Positions 25,053 to 34,857 of a stretch of 64,000 nucleotides of DNA are shown here, piece by piece (the first letter of the stretch is position 1; each line of letters opens with the position of its first letter). Source of the DNA: CAIKZZ01 sp036742455 (GTDB lineage Bacteria > Pseudomonadota > Gammaproteobacteria > Steroidobacterales > Steroidobacteraceae); assembly GCA_036742455.1 (NCBI GenBank), contig DAINQU010000009.1, positions 57,471-121,470 of the forward strand, written 5' to 3'. The position numbers were made by a program, and so were the translations under genes. Below the pieces are notes generated by a model. The model worked only from the letters and a program-made list of their open reading frames with translations, was not told the DNA's origin and made no database searches.

Positions 25053-25064
<12 letters not shown>
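25008..25064. repeat. tRNA-fMet-end/terminator repeat, copy D (tRNA-attached)
   Basis: The native copy of the repeat: it runs from the U-tract of the tRNA terminator through the hairpin and spacer into the last 12 bases of the initiator tRNA gene (GGTAGCGGGGG on the + strand). Copies A, B and C are duplicates of this segment. Confidence 0.92.
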
Positions 25065-25129
<65 letters not shown>

Positions 25130-25136
25130 CCAGATC

Positions 25137-25166
25137 GAGCCCGAAAATATACCGACTTTCGGGCTC
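25137..25166. terminator. Perfect 10-bp inverted repeat after nuoN
   Basis: GAGCCCGAAA (25137-25146) and TTTCGGGCTC (25157-25166) flank a 10-base loop, 15 bases after the nuoN stop. There is no long U-tract, so it may be a weak terminator, an mRNA 3'-end stabiliser or a processing signal between nuoN and the tRNA. Confidence 0.5.
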
Positions 25167-25174
25167 TGTTGCAA
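25146..25174 (-). promoter_or_regulatory. Promoter of tRNA-fMet
   Basis: On the minus strand, TTGCAA (25174-25169) and TATATT (25151-25146) are 17 bp apart, followed by a GC-rich discriminator (TTCGGGCTC) as in stringently controlled stable-RNA promoters. The predicted start lies about ten bases before the tRNA. The -10 falls partly in the loop of a perfect 10-bp inverted repeat. Confidence 0.65.
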
Positions 25175-25181
25175 GTCTATT

Positions 25182-26618
25182 TCAGTGGAACGCCTTCGCA
25201 ATCGTGTCGCTCAAGGTGCTGCTGCACAGACCCAGCGCCAAGACCGACAACGCATTCAGGCTGAGCAGGAACTTGAACGAACCACTCGCCTCCACCACCA
25301 CGTCACCGGCCGGTGCTTCGAAGAACATCGCCTTGATAATGCGCAGGTAGTAGAACGCGCCGACCACAGAGAACAGCACCGCCACGATGGCCAGCCAGGT
25401 CAGGCCGACATCGAGCACCGCCTGGATCACGTAGAGCTTCGAGAAGAAGCCGACGAACGGCGGTACGCCCGCGGTGCTGACCATCAAGAACAGCATCATC
25501 CACGCGAACCACGGGTTCTTCTGCGCCAGACCGCGGAAGTCTTCGATGCGATCCGCCTCAAAGCCCTTACGCGACAGCAGCATGATCATCGCAAAGCTGC
25601 CGAGCGACATGAGCACGTAGGCGACCGTATAGAACAGTGCAGCGCGATAGCCCGACGGCGTGCCCGCCAAAATGCCGAGCAAAATGAAGCCGACGTTCGA
25701 GATCGTCGAGTACGCGAGCATGCGCTTCAAGTTCGTCTGCGCGACGGCAACGAGATTGCCGATACCGATCGAGAGCACCGACAGGACGATCAACATCTCC
25801 TGCCACGCACCGACCGCACCGCCCATGCCTTCGGCCAACACGCGCAGCGCCAAGGCGAAATACGCGAGCTTCGGCGCGGCGCTGACGAACATCGTGACCG
25901 ACGTCGGCGCACCGTGATAGACGTCCGGCACCCACATGTGGAACGGCACGGCACCGAACTTAAAGGCGATGCCGGCAACAAGGAACGCCAGCCCAAACAG
26001 GAGGCCTACGTTCGTCCCCGCACCCAACTGGGTGTACACGGCCAACTTCGCGAGATCAAACGTTCCGGTAACGCCGTAGACGATCGAGATGCCGTAGAGC
26101 AGCAAGCCCGACGCAATGGCGCCCAAGACGAAGTACTTCATCGCCGATTCGGCAGCGATCGACGAGTCGCGATCGAACGCCACGAGCGCATACTGCGACA
26201 ACGCCAGCACTTCAATGCCCATGTACAGCGACAGCAAGCTGCCGGCCGACACGATCACAAAAATGCCGAGCGTAGCGAACAGCGCGAGCACGAAGTACTC
26301 ACCCCGGAACAAGCCGCGGGTGCGCAGATAATCGCGCGAGTACAAGAACACGGCCGCCACCGAACCGCAGGCGACGAGTTTGAGGAAGCGTGCGACGCCG
26401 TCGACCACGAACATCCCGGTGAAGCCGACGCTGCGACCTTCCGGCAAGCTGACCACGAAAACGGCCGTCACGACCAGCGTGGCGAGTGCGAGCAAATAGC
26501 TGATCCCGCGCTGGTGGTCCGCGAGGAACACGTCGACGAGCAACACGATCGACGCACCGATCGCGAGCACGATTTCCGGCGAGGCGAGTGCCAGGGAGTT
26601 GGCGAGGAATGGATTCAT
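25182..26618 (-). CDS. nuoN: NADH-quinone oxidoreductase subunit N
   Basis: A 478-residue polytopic protein with about 14 membrane helices. It is one of the three antiporter-like subunits of the complex I membrane arm that move protons during NADH oxidation. The central K-F-G-A-V-P-F-H-M-W-V-P-D-V-Y-H-G-A-P-T motif is diagnostic for the Mrp/NuoL-M-N fold. It is the last gene of the nuo operon, 19 bp after nuoM. Confidence 0.97.
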   Translation of the reverse strand: MNPFLANSLALASPEIVLAIGASIVLLVDVFLADHQRGISYLLALATLVVTAVFVVSLPEGRSVGFTGMFVVDGVARFLKLVACGSVAAVFLYSRDYLRTRGLFRGEYFVLALFATLGIFVIVSAGSLLSLYMGIEVLALSQYALVAFDRDSSIAAESAMKYFVLGAIASGLLLYGISIVYGVTGTFDLAKLAVYTQLGAGTNVGLLFGLAFLVAGIAFKFGAVPFHMWVPDVYHGAPTSVTMFVSAAPKLAYFALALRVLAEGMGGAVGAWQEMLIVLSVLSIGIGNLVAVAQTNLKRMLAYSTISNVGFILLGILAGTPSGYRAALFYTVAYVLMSLGSFAMIMLLSRKGFEADRIEDFRGLAQKNPWFAWMMLFLMVSTAGVPPFVGFFSKLYVIQAVLDVGLTWLAIVAVLFSVVGAFYYLRIIKAMFFEAPAGDVVVEASGSFKFLLSLNALSVLALGLCSSTLSDTIAKAFH

Positions 26619-26637
26619 GGAGTCTGGCCTTCCCGGT

Positions 26638-28146
26638 TCAGAGCTTGCTGACGGACATGAGCTGGACGAGGTGACGGAGCGTCGGCTCCATCACGTCGGT
26701 CAGGGGCTTCGGATAGACGCCCATCGCGATTACGGCAATCGCGAGCACGCCGAGGACCAAGAACTCGCGACCGTTGAGGTCTTTGAGCGAGGCCACCCCT
26801 TCATTGGCGACGGGGCCGAGCACCACGCGCTTGATCAGCCACAGCGTGTACGCCGCGCCGGTGATCAAGGTCAGGGCCGCCACGGCAGCGAACCAGAAGT
26901 TCGCCTTGAAGCTGGCCAACACCACCATGAATTCACCGACGAAACCGGAGGTGCCCGGCAGACCGGCGTTGGCCATGCCAAAGAGCACCATGAACGCGCC
27001 GAAGATCGGCATGGTGTTAATCACACCGCCGTACGCGCCGATATCGCGGGTGTGCAGGCGGTCGTAAAGGACGCCCACGCTCAAGAAGAGCGCGCCCGAC
27101 ACGAGGCCGTGCGAAATCATCTGCACCATCGCGCCGGACAACGCGAGCGTCTCGCCGGCACTGCTGCCGGTGGCGGCCACGATCTCGTAACCGACGAAGC
27201 AACCGAGCGTTACGAACGCCATGTGGGCGATCGACGAATAGGCGATCAGTTTCTTCATGTCCGTCTGCACGAGTGCCACGAGGCCGATGTAGACGACCGC
27301 GATCAGCGACAATGAGATGACGAGCCAATCGAGCGAGTGCGCCGCATCCGGCGCGATCGGCAGGCTGAAGCGCAGGAAGCCGTACCCGCCCATCTTCAGC
27401 ATGATCGCTGCCAGGATCACCGAGCCGCCCGTCGGCGCCTCGACGTGCGCATCCGGCAACCACGTGTGCACCGGCACCATCGGCACCTTCACGGCAAACG
27501 CCGCGAAGAAGGCCAAGAAGATCAGCGTCTGCTCCGGGCGGCTCAACGGCAGCTGGTACAGCACCGCGAGATCGTACGAGCCCGACTTCAGGTACATGTA
27601 GATCAAGGCAATCAGCATGAACACCGAGCCGAGGAAGGTGTACAGGAAGAACTTGATCGTCGCGTACACGCGCCGTGCGCCACCCCAGATACCGATGATG
27701 AGGAACATCGGGATCAGCATGGCTTCCCAGAAGACGTAGAACAGCAGCGCGTCGGCCGCCGAGAACACGCCAACCATCAGGCCTTCCATGATCAGGAAGG
27801 CCGCGTAGTACTGACTCGGCCGCTTCTCGATGACCGACCAACCGGCAATGATCACGAGCACCGTGGAGAAGGTCGTGAGCACGATCAACGGCAGCGCGAT
27901 GCCGTCGATACCTAGGTAGTAGTCGCTGTGGACGGCCGGGACCCAGGGCATCCGTTCGACGAACTGCAGCGCGGCTGAGGTCGCGTCGAAGTGCGTCCAT
28001 AACGGGATGCTGAAGCCCAGCGCCACCAAGGACACGAGGAGCGCCGCCCATCGGGCGAGCGAGGCTCGCTGATCGCCGATGAGCATGACGGCGACGCCGC
28101 CGAGCACCGGCAGCCACGTGAGGATACTGAGGAGAGGAAGGTTCAT
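26638..28146 (-). CDS. nuoM: NADH-quinone oxidoreductase subunit M
   Basis: A 502-residue membrane subunit. The antiporter-type motif V-P-M-V-P-V-H-T-W-L-P-D-A-H-V-E-A-P-T and the conserved glutamate of F-W-E-A-M-L-I-P-M are present, as needed for a proton channel in complex I. It lies between nuoL (24 bp upstream) and nuoN. Confidence 0.97.
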   Translation of the reverse strand: MNLPLLSILTWLPVLGGVAVMLIGDQRASLARWAALLVSLVALGFSIPLWTHFDATSAALQFVERMPWVPAVHSDYYLGIDGIALPLIVLTTFSTVLVIIAGWSVIEKRPSQYYAAFLIMEGLMVGVFSAADALLFYVFWEAMLIPMFLIIGIWGGARRVYATIKFFLYTFLGSVFMLIALIYMYLKSGSYDLAVLYQLPLSRPEQTLIFLAFFAAFAVKVPMVPVHTWLPDAHVEAPTGGSVILAAIMLKMGGYGFLRFSLPIAPDAAHSLDWLVISLSLIAVVYIGLVALVQTDMKKLIAYSSIAHMAFVTLGCFVGYEIVAATGSSAGETLALSGAMVQMISHGLVSGALFLSVGVLYDRLHTRDIGAYGGVINTMPIFGAFMVLFGMANAGLPGTSGFVGEFMVVLASFKANFWFAAVAALTLITGAAYTLWLIKRVVLGPVANEGVASLKDLNGREFLVLGVLAIAVIAMGVYPKPLTDVMEPTLRHLVQLMSVSKL

Positions 28147-28170
28147 CTGTATCGTTCCGTTAAGCCGAGC

Positions 28171-30126
28171 TCACGCCCGCGCAAGAAGCCAGGCGAGCAT
28201 CGCCGCAAGGCCGATGATCATCGCGAAGGCGTAGTGGTAGAGGTAACCGGACTGGAGGTGACGCACCACGGCGGCTATCCAGCCGACCGAGCGAGCCGTG
28301 CCGTTGACGAGGGCGCCGTCGATGACGATCTCATCGCCCACCTTCCAGAAAATCCGACCCAGCGCACGAGCGCCGCGCGCCAGCACGTTCTCGTTGAACC
28401 AGTCGAACCAGTACTTGTTGTCGAGCACCTTGGCGATTGGCGAGAGCGCCGCGCCGATGCGGGCCGACAGCGCCGGGTTCTTCAACACGAGGTACCAGGC
28501 CGACACCACACCCGCCGCCGCGAGATAGAGGGCCGGGCCTCTAAAGGCCTCGAGGATGAAGCCCACCTGACCGGTGTACTCGTGACCGAGCTCGCCGAGC
28601 ACGTTGTGGCGCTCGGCCACGTAAATCACGCCGTCAAAGTAGTGCCCGAAGAGCACCGGGCCCACGGTGAACCAGCCGATGAAGACCGACGGAATGGCCA
28701 ACAGGATCAGCGGCAACGTCACGACCCACGGGCTCTCGTGCAAGTGCTCGCGGGTGTGGTGGTCCATCCGCTCCTGACCGTGGAAGGTCATGAAGATCAT
28801 GCGGAAGGTGTAGAACGCCGTGATGTACACGCCCGCGGTCACGCAGAACTGGGCATAGCCGGCGCCCGGCGCGTGCGACAGGCCGACCGCGTCGATCAGA
28901 GCATCCTTCGAGAAGAAGCCCGAAAAACCCGGGAAGCCGATCAGCGCCAGCGACCCGATCAACGAGGTCCAGTAGGTAATCGGCAGGTACTTGCGCAGAC
29001 CGCCCATGCGGCGCATGTCCTGCTCGTGGTGCATCGCAATGATGACCGAGCCCGCCCCCAAGAAGAGCAGCGCCTTGAAGAACGCGTGGGTCATCAGGTG
29101 GAAAATGCCCGCGCCGTAGGCCGACGCGCCCAAGGCCACCGTCATGTAGCCGAGCTGTGAGAGCGTCGAATACGCCACCACCCGCTTGATGTCGTTGTTC
29201 ACGATGCCGAGGAAGCCCATAAACAGGGCCGTCGTCGCGCCGATGACCATCACAAACCCGAGCGCCGCCTCCGACAGCTCAAACAGCGGCGACATGCGCG
29301 CCACCATGAAGATACCCGCGGTCACCATGGTGGCGGCGTGGATCAGGGCGGAGATCGGCGTCGGACCTTCCATTGAGTCGGGCAGCCAGACGTGCAAAGG
29401 CACCTGCGCCGACTTGCCCATCGCGCCGATGAACAAGCAAATGCAGATGACGGTCATGGCATTCCAGGCATTGCCATCGAGAATGGTCATCGTGTGCTGG
29501 GCAATGGACGGTGCGGCGTGGAAGGCCGTCACGTAATCCAGCGAGCCCGTGTAGTACGCCACGCCGGCAATACCGAGCAGGAAGCCGAAGTCGCCAACAC
29601 GGTTGACCAGGAAGGCCTTCATGTTCGCGAAAATGGCGCTCGGCTTGGTGAACCAGAAACCGATCAGCAGGTAGGACACGAGGCCGACAGCCTCCCAGCC
29701 GAAGAACAGCTGGAGGAAGTTGTTGCTCATGACGAGCATCAACATCGCGAAAGTGAACAGCGAGATGTACGAGAAAAAGCGCTGATAGCCGGGATCATCG
29801 TGCATGTAGCCGATGGTGTAGACGTGCACCATGAGCGACACGAAGGTGACGACGACCATCATCAGAGCCGTCAGGTGATCGATCAGGAAACCCACCTGCA
29901 TCGACAAGCCGTCCGTCACGAGCCAGGTGTACACCGGGGCGTTGTAGGTCGCCGCACCATCCAACTGGTCCTTGAGGACGAGCAGCGACAGCACGCACGA
30001 CACCGCCACACCGAGGATAGTGACCGAGTGGGCCCCTACCCGACCGATGAATCGACCAAACAGCCCGGCCACAATGGCCGCGAAGAGCGGCGCGAGCGGG
30101 ATCGCTAGATAGTAGTTCTGCATCAT
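28171..30126 (-). CDS. nuoL: NADH-quinone oxidoreductase subunit L
   Basis: A 651-residue distal membrane subunit of complex I. It has the W-E-x-V-G-L-x-S-Y-L-L-I-G-F-W motif and S-A-Q-V-P-L-H-V-W-L-P-D-S-M-E-G-P-T. The C-terminal region is long enough for the lateral amphipathic helix. Its start overlaps the nuoK stop by one base; a second ATG follows at once (30123). Confidence 0.97.
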   Translation of the reverse strand: MMQNYYLAIPLAPLFAAIVAGLFGRFIGRVGAHSVTILGVAVSCVLSLLVLKDQLDGAATYNAPVYTWLVTDGLSMQVGFLIDHLTALMMVVVTFVSLMVHVYTIGYMHDDPGYQRFFSYISLFTFAMLMLVMSNNFLQLFFGWEAVGLVSYLLIGFWFTKPSAIFANMKAFLVNRVGDFGFLLGIAGVAYYTGSLDYVTAFHAAPSIAQHTMTILDGNAWNAMTVICICLFIGAMGKSAQVPLHVWLPDSMEGPTPISALIHAATMVTAGIFMVARMSPLFELSEAALGFVMVIGATTALFMGFLGIVNNDIKRVVAYSTLSQLGYMTVALGASAYGAGIFHLMTHAFFKALLFLGAGSVIIAMHHEQDMRRMGGLRKYLPITYWTSLIGSLALIGFPGFSGFFSKDALIDAVGLSHAPGAGYAQFCVTAGVYITAFYTFRMIFMTFHGQERMDHHTREHLHESPWVVTLPLILLAIPSVFIGWFTVGPVLFGHYFDGVIYVAERHNVLGELGHEYTGQVGFILEAFRGPALYLAAAGVVSAWYLVLKNPALSARIGAALSPIAKVLDNKYWFDWFNENVLARGARALGRIFWKVGDEIVIDGALVNGTARSVGWIAAVVRHLQSGYLYHYAFAMIIGLAAMLAWLLARA

Positions 30127-30431
30127 CAGCCCCGCATCGTGTCCAGATTCTCAACGTTGATGCTCTTGCGCTCGCGGAATAGCACCACGAGGATCGCAAG
30201 ACCGATCGCCGACTCCGCGGCAGCCACCGTCAGGATGAAGAAGACGAACGCCTGACCGGCGACATCCCCCCACCAGCGGCTGAACGCCACGAAGTTGAAG
30301 TTGACGGCCAGCAGCATGAGCTCAATGCACATGAGCAACACGATCACGTTCTTCCGATTGAGGAAGATGCCCGCGACGGCGATGCTGAACAGGATGCCGG
30401 CAAGCACCAAGTAGTGAGGCAAGGTGATCAT
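30126..30431 (-). CDS. nuoK: NADH-quinone oxidoreductase subunit K
   Basis: A 101-residue protein with three membrane helices and the two conserved membrane glutamates (C-I-E-L-M-L-L-A-V-N, A-A-E-S-A-I-G-L-A). The length is that of the family. It overlaps nuoJ by four bases and touches nuoL by one base. Confidence 0.97.
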   Translation of the reverse strand: MITLPHYLVLAGILFSIAVAGIFLNRKNVIVLLMCIELMLLAVNFNFVAFSRWWGDVAGQAFVFFILTVAAAESAIGLAILVVLFRERKSINVENLDTMRG

Positions 30432-31030
30432 GAGGCCTTCTCCGCGTCGACCTTAACGAGACGGACCGCGTCTTCACGGCGTCGCGCAACCTGAGCGGTG
30501 ACGTCCTGCTTCTTGAAGCCCGGGCGATGCCGCATGGTCAGCGCAATGGCCGCCACGATCGCGATCAACAAGACGATGGCCGCCAACTCAAAGGGCAACA
30601 TGTAATCGGTATAGAGAATCTGCCCCAGCAAATGGGTGTTCGAGTAATTCGCCGGCAGCGGCGGCGCGGAGGTCGCGAGGTTAATACCGAGGTGACGCGT
30701 CCAGACGACGTAGACGATCTCCGCGATCATCAGGCCGGCGACCACAGCACCGAGCGGCGCGTGCTTGGTAAACCCTTCCCGCAACTGCGCCACGTTGATG
30801 TCGAGCATCATGATGACGAACAAGAACAGCACCATCACGGCCCCGACGTAGACGAGAACCAGCACGAGGCCTAAGAACTCGGCGTCCAGCATCAACCACA
30901 AAACGGAGCTTTCGAAGAACGCGAGAACGAGGAAGAGCGCAGCCCGAACCGGGTTACGCGACAGAACGACTCCGGCGGCGGAGCCGACCAAGAGCGCGGA
31001 GACGATGTAGAAAATCAGTGTCGGGAGCAC
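30428..31030 (-). CDS. nuoJ: NADH-quinone oxidoreductase subunit J
   Basis: A 200-residue membrane subunit: F-Y-I-V-S-A-L-L-V-G-S-A, V-L-V-Y-V-G-A-V-M-V-L-F-L-F-V-I-M-M. The C-terminal cytoplasmic tail is charged and variable, as usual. It lies 12 bp after nuoI. Confidence 0.96.
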   Translation of the reverse strand: MLPTLIFYIVSALLVGSAAGVVLSRNPVRAALFLVLAFFESSVLWLMLDAEFLGLVLVLVYVGAVMVLFLFVIMMLDINVAQLREGFTKHAPLGAVVAGLMIAEIVYVVWTRHLGINLATSAPPLPANYSNTHLLGQILYTDYMLPFELAAIVLLIAIVAAIALTMRHRPGFKKQDVTAQVARRREDAVRLVKVDAEKAS

Positions 31031-31042
31031 GGTGGCCTGCCT

Positions 31043-31531
31043 TTAGCGGTACGGGGCGTCGGCGGTCTTGTCCGCGGTGATCATGGCGTCGTAGCGGTCG
31101 CCGACGGCGAGCAGCTTGTCCTTCGACATGATGTTCTCGCCGCGGTTTTCCATGTGGTACTCGTGGATGCGCGTCTCGACGATGGCATCCACGGGGCACG
31201 CTTCCTCACAGAAGCCACAGAAAATGCACTTGAACAGGTCGATGTCGTAGCGCGTCGTCCGACGCGTGCCGTCGGCCGAGACGTCCGAATCGATCGTGAT
31301 GGCGAGTGCGGGACAGACCGCCTCGCACAGCTTGCACGCGATGCAGCGCTCTTCCCCATTGGGGTAGCGCCGCAACGCGTGCAGACCGCGGAAGCGGACC
31401 GACTGCGGGGTCTTCTCTTCCGGGTAATGGACGGTGAACTTGGGTTTCCACAGGTAGCTGAACGTGACAGCCAACCCCTGCAGGAGTTCTCCGAGGAAGA
31501 AGGTCTTCGTGATGCTGCGTACGGAAGTCAT
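31043..31531 (-). CDS. nuoI: NADH-quinone oxidoreductase subunit I
   Basis: A 162-residue peripheral subunit carrying two [4Fe-4S] clusters in ferredoxin-type motifs C-I-A-C-K-L-C-x3-C-P and C-I-F-C-G-F-C-x3-C-P, which pass electrons towards NuoB. ATG 31531 gives the standard N terminus; the open frame extends further upstream without support. Confidence 0.97.
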   Translation of the reverse strand: MTSVRSITKTFFLGELLQGLAVTFSYLWKPKFTVHYPEEKTPQSVRFRGLHALRRYPNGEERCIACKLCEAVCPALAITIDSDVSADGTRRTTRYDIDLFKCIFCGFCEEACPVDAIVETRIHEYHMENRGENIMSKDKLLAVGDRYDAMITADKTADAPYR

Positions 31532-31548
31532 GACGGACGGTGCACTCC

Positions 31549-32649
31549 TCAGCCGAACTGGGCCCAAGGCCCGACTCGCAAGGCGACCATGCCGCACTCG
31601 ACGAGGATCCAGACAATCGTCAGCGGAATGAAGATCTTCCAGCCGAGACGCATGATTTGGTCATAGCGGTACCGCGGGAACGTCGCGCGGATCCACAGGT
31701 AGACGAACAAGAACCACAGGGTCTTGATAAAGAGCCACAGGAACGACGACTGCGCGAGCAGCGAGTCGGCCGGGACCAGCCCCTGGAACGGTGAGAGCCA
31801 GCCGCCCAGGAAGAAGACCGAGGTCAGCATGGCGATCAGGATCATGTTCGCGTACTCGGGCAGCGCGAACACGGTCGCAAAGGTCGCGCCCGAGTATTCC
31901 ACGTGGAAGCCGGCGACGATCTCCGACTCGCCCTCGACGACGTCGAAGGGCGCACGATTCGTTTCCGCCACGCCCGAGATGAAGTAGATGATCATCAACG
32001 GGAACAGCCACAGCCAGTTCCAATGCAGCATGCTGCCGGCCTGCGCACGCACGATGTCGGTCATGTTGAGCGAACCGGCGGCCATCAGCACGCCAACAAG
32101 CGCAAAGCCCATCGCAATTTCATAGGCGACGATTTGCGCCGCAGAGCGCATCGCACCGAGCATGGCGTACTTCGAGTTGGACGCCCAACCGGCGATGATG
32201 ACGCCGTACACGCCGAGCGAGGTCAGCGCGAGGATGTACAGGAGTCCCGCATCCACGTCTGCCAGCACGAAGTCCGGCGAGAACGGCACGACGGCCCACG
32301 TGGTGAGCGCCGTCACAATGGCGATCATGGGTGCCGCCAAGAACAGCAGCTTGTCGGCTTTCGACGGCAGCAGCACTTCCTTCAGCAGCAGTTTGATCAC
32401 GTCGGCGAACGGCTGCGCGACACCCTTCAAGATCGGCAATCCGAAGATCTTGATCTGATTCGGGCCGTGCCGGTCTTGCATCCAACCGATGACCTTACGC
32501 TCGGCATAGGTCAGCAAGGCGACCGAGATCACGACCGCGAGCATCACGAGGATGATCTCAACGGCCTTGATGATCGGCAGATGCAGGTATTCCGGGGTCG
32601 CAGCCCACAGACCAATCAGCCAAGCGATGAGCGGGTTAGTGGTCATCAT
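31549..32649 (-). CDS. nuoH: NADH-quinone oxidoreductase subunit H
   Basis: A 366-residue membrane subunit that forms part of the quinone cavity. It shows Y-A-E-R-K-V-I-G-W-M-Q-D-R-H-G-P-N and E-T-N-R-A-P-F-D-V-V-E-G-E-S-E, the quinone-chamber loops. It begins eight bases after nuoG with two adjacent ATG codons. Confidence 0.97.
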   Translation of the reverse strand: MMTTNPLIAWLIGLWAATPEYLHLPIIKAVEIILVMLAVVISVALLTYAERKVIGWMQDRHGPNQIKIFGLPILKGVAQPFADVIKLLLKEVLLPSKADKLLFLAAPMIAIVTALTTWAVVPFSPDFVLADVDAGLLYILALTSLGVYGVIIAGWASNSKYAMLGAMRSAAQIVAYEIAMGFALVGVLMAAGSLNMTDIVRAQAGSMLHWNWLWLFPLMIIYFISGVAETNRAPFDVVEGESEIVAGFHVEYSGATFATVFALPEYANMILIAMLTSVFFLGGWLSPFQGLVPADSLLAQSSFLWLFIKTLWFLFVYLWIRATFPRYRYDQIMRLGWKIFIPLTIVWILVECGMVALRVGPWAQFG

Positions 32650-32657
32650 GGGTACGC

Positions 32658-34838
32658 TCAGTTAGTAGCCGCGGCACGCAGAGCGGCCGGGGTCTCTTGG
32701 AGGGCACGCGCACGGCGCACGACCGGATCAGTGGCGTACAGCGACACAGCCTGCAACTGCCCCGCCACCGGACCGGCCGGCAGCCAGCTGCCGCGGTAGG
32801 TCGTGTCGAGATGCATGCCGATGCCATTGAGCGACTGCTCGAGCGTGCGACGCACGTCTTCGGACGAATCGAACTCAAAGTGGTCAAGCCCCGCGAGGGT
32901 GCCGAGGGCGCGCAGCACCTTCCAGCCCGGACGGGATTCGCCCACCGCACGCGCCACCGCCGTCGTCGACTGCCAGCGGCCTTCGACGTTGACGTAGGTG
33001 CCGGAGGTCTCGGCGAACGTACCGATCGGCAACACCACGTGCGCGTGGCGCGTGGCCGCCTCGGAGGCGTACGGCGTGATGGCGAGCACAAACCGTGCAG
33101 CGGCCAGCGCCGCCTCGGCCTCTGCGCCGTGCGCGGTGTCGGCGTCCGGCTCAATACCGCCAAAGAGCACGTAGGCGGAGAGCTTCGCCGCCCACATCGC
33201 ACCGGCATCAAGGCCGGTCTTGGCGGCCGGGCGCGCACCCGAGTCGCGGTGCGGCAACAGGCCTGCCAGCGTGGCGCCGGCGGCATTGCCACCGTTCGGC
33301 AGGTAGCCGAGCGTCGCGCTCGCGAGAGCAGCGACCGCGCCGGCGACCGCTCGCAAGTCGGCGTAGGCCGGGTGCCGTTCCGCCAGGTTCCCCAGCAGCA
33401 CGAGGCGACGAGTGCCGTTCAGCAGCGCCTGCGCGCTGGCGTGCGCCGTTGCATCCGGCGTCGCCGCGGACGCCAGCGCAGCCGGCAAGCCCTGCCCGGT
33501 CGCTTCCGCGACCGCGCGCCCCACTTGGGCGAGCGCGGCCACCATGCCGTCCGCGCCCACCGCGGCATAACCGGCCACGGGGAAGCGGTAGGTGTAGGCC
33601 TCGGGATTCACGAAGCCGATTTTTGCGCCGTGGCGCGTGCCCGCCGTACGCAGGCGGTGCGCCAAGATCGGGGCTTCGCTGCGCAGGTCGGAGCCCACGA
33701 CGAGCACGCCGTGCAACGTGTCGACTTCGGCCAACGGCAGACCCAAGCCCGGGTAATCCGGATCGGCGGCCTGGTCGCGCGCATCGAGGCGACGCAGGCG
33801 ATGGTCGAGATTCGACGAACCGAGCCCGCGGCCGAGGCGCGCCAACAGGAACGCTTCTTCCAGCGTCGCGGTCGGCAGACCCAAGAACCCGATTTGATCA
33901 GCGCCGACGGCCGACACCGTGTCCTTCAACGCGAGGGCAGCCGCCTCCAAGGCGACCTCCCAGGTCGTCGGGACGAGCTGACCGTCGCGACGAATCATCG
34001 GCGTCGTCGCACGATCGGCCGCGTAAACGCCCTCGTAGGAGAAGCGATCGCGGTCCGAGATCCACGTTTCGTTAATGGCGTCGTTCACGCGTGGCACCAC
34101 GCGCATCAGCTGACCGCGACGAATGTGCGCGGCCAGATTCGAACCGATGGCGTCGTGCGGGGCGACGAGCGGCTGCTCGGTCATCTCCCAGGAACGGCCC
34201 TGGAATCGAGCCGGCTTCGAGTTCAACGCACCGACCGGGCACAGGTCGATGATGTTGCCCGACAGCTCGTGGTCCACGGCCTTCTCGACGAACATCGAGA
34301 TCAAGGTGTTCTCGCCACGACCGATCGTGCCGAGTTCCTGCACGCCCTGCACTTCCGTGCTGAAGCGTACGCAACGGGTGCAGTGGATGCAGCGCGTCAT
34401 GTCGGTCGAGATCAGCGACCCGTAGTTCTTGTCTTTGACGACACGCTTGTCGAGGTCGTAGCGCGCATCGTCGCGGCCAAAACCCATCGCCAGATCCTGC
34501 AGCTCGCACTCGCCGCCTTGATCGCAGATCGGGCAATCGAGCGGGTGGTTGATCAGCAGAAACTCCATCGTCGCTTTCTGTGCAGCGATGGCCTTCGGCG
34601 ATTTCGTGAAAATCTTCATGCCCTCGGCGATGGGCGTGGCGCAAGCCGGCAGGGGCTTGGGCGCGCGCTCCACCTCGACGAGGCACATGCGACAGTTGGC
34701 CGCGACCGACAGCTTCTCGTGATAGCAGAAGCGCGGAACATAGGCGTTCACCGCGTCAGTGACCTGGATGATCATCTGACCCTTGCGGCCTTGGACCGCA
34801 ACGCCATTGACTTCGAGATTGACGATATCCTGACTCAT
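32658..34838 (-). CDS. nuoG: NADH-quinone oxidoreductase subunit G
   Basis: About 726 residues. N-terminal [2Fe-2S] (C-Y-H..C-R-M-C), the His-coordinated cluster (H-P-L-D-C-P-I-C-D-Q-G-G-E-C) and a [4Fe-4S] site (C-I-H-C-T-R-C..C-P-V-G-A-L), then a molybdopterin-oxidoreductase-like domain. It is shorter than the ~900-residue E. coli protein because the C-terminal part is reduced, as in several relatives. ATG 34838 with GGGAAAG upstream was preferred over a long extension to 35033. Confidence 0.96.
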   Translation of the reverse strand: MSQDIVNLEVNGVAVQGRKGQMIIQVTDAVNAYVPRFCYHEKLSVAANCRMCLVEVERAPKPLPACATPIAEGMKIFTKSPKAIAAQKATMEFLLINHPLDCPICDQGGECELQDLAMGFGRDDARYDLDKRVVKDKNYGSLISTDMTRCIHCTRCVRFSTEVQGVQELGTIGRGENTLISMFVEKAVDHELSGNIIDLCPVGALNSKPARFQGRSWEMTEQPLVAPHDAIGSNLAAHIRRGQLMRVVPRVNDAINETWISDRDRFSYEGVYAADRATTPMIRRDGQLVPTTWEVALEAAALALKDTVSAVGADQIGFLGLPTATLEEAFLLARLGRGLGSSNLDHRLRRLDARDQAADPDYPGLGLPLAEVDTLHGVLVVGSDLRSEAPILAHRLRTAGTRHGAKIGFVNPEAYTYRFPVAGYAAVGADGMVAALAQVGRAVAEATGQGLPAALASAATPDATAHASAQALLNGTRRLVLLGNLAERHPAYADLRAVAGAVAALASATLGYLPNGGNAAGATLAGLLPHRDSGARPAAKTGLDAGAMWAAKLSAYVLFGGIEPDADTAHGAEAEAALAAARFVLAITPYASEAATRHAHVVLPIGTFAETSGTYVNVEGRWQSTTAVARAVGESRPGWKVLRALGTLAGLDHFEFDSSEDVRRTLEQSLNGIGMHLDTTYRGSWLPAGPVAGQLQAVSLYATDPVVRRARALQETPAALRAAATN

Positions 34839-34857
34839 GCGCTTTCCCGGTCCGGCA

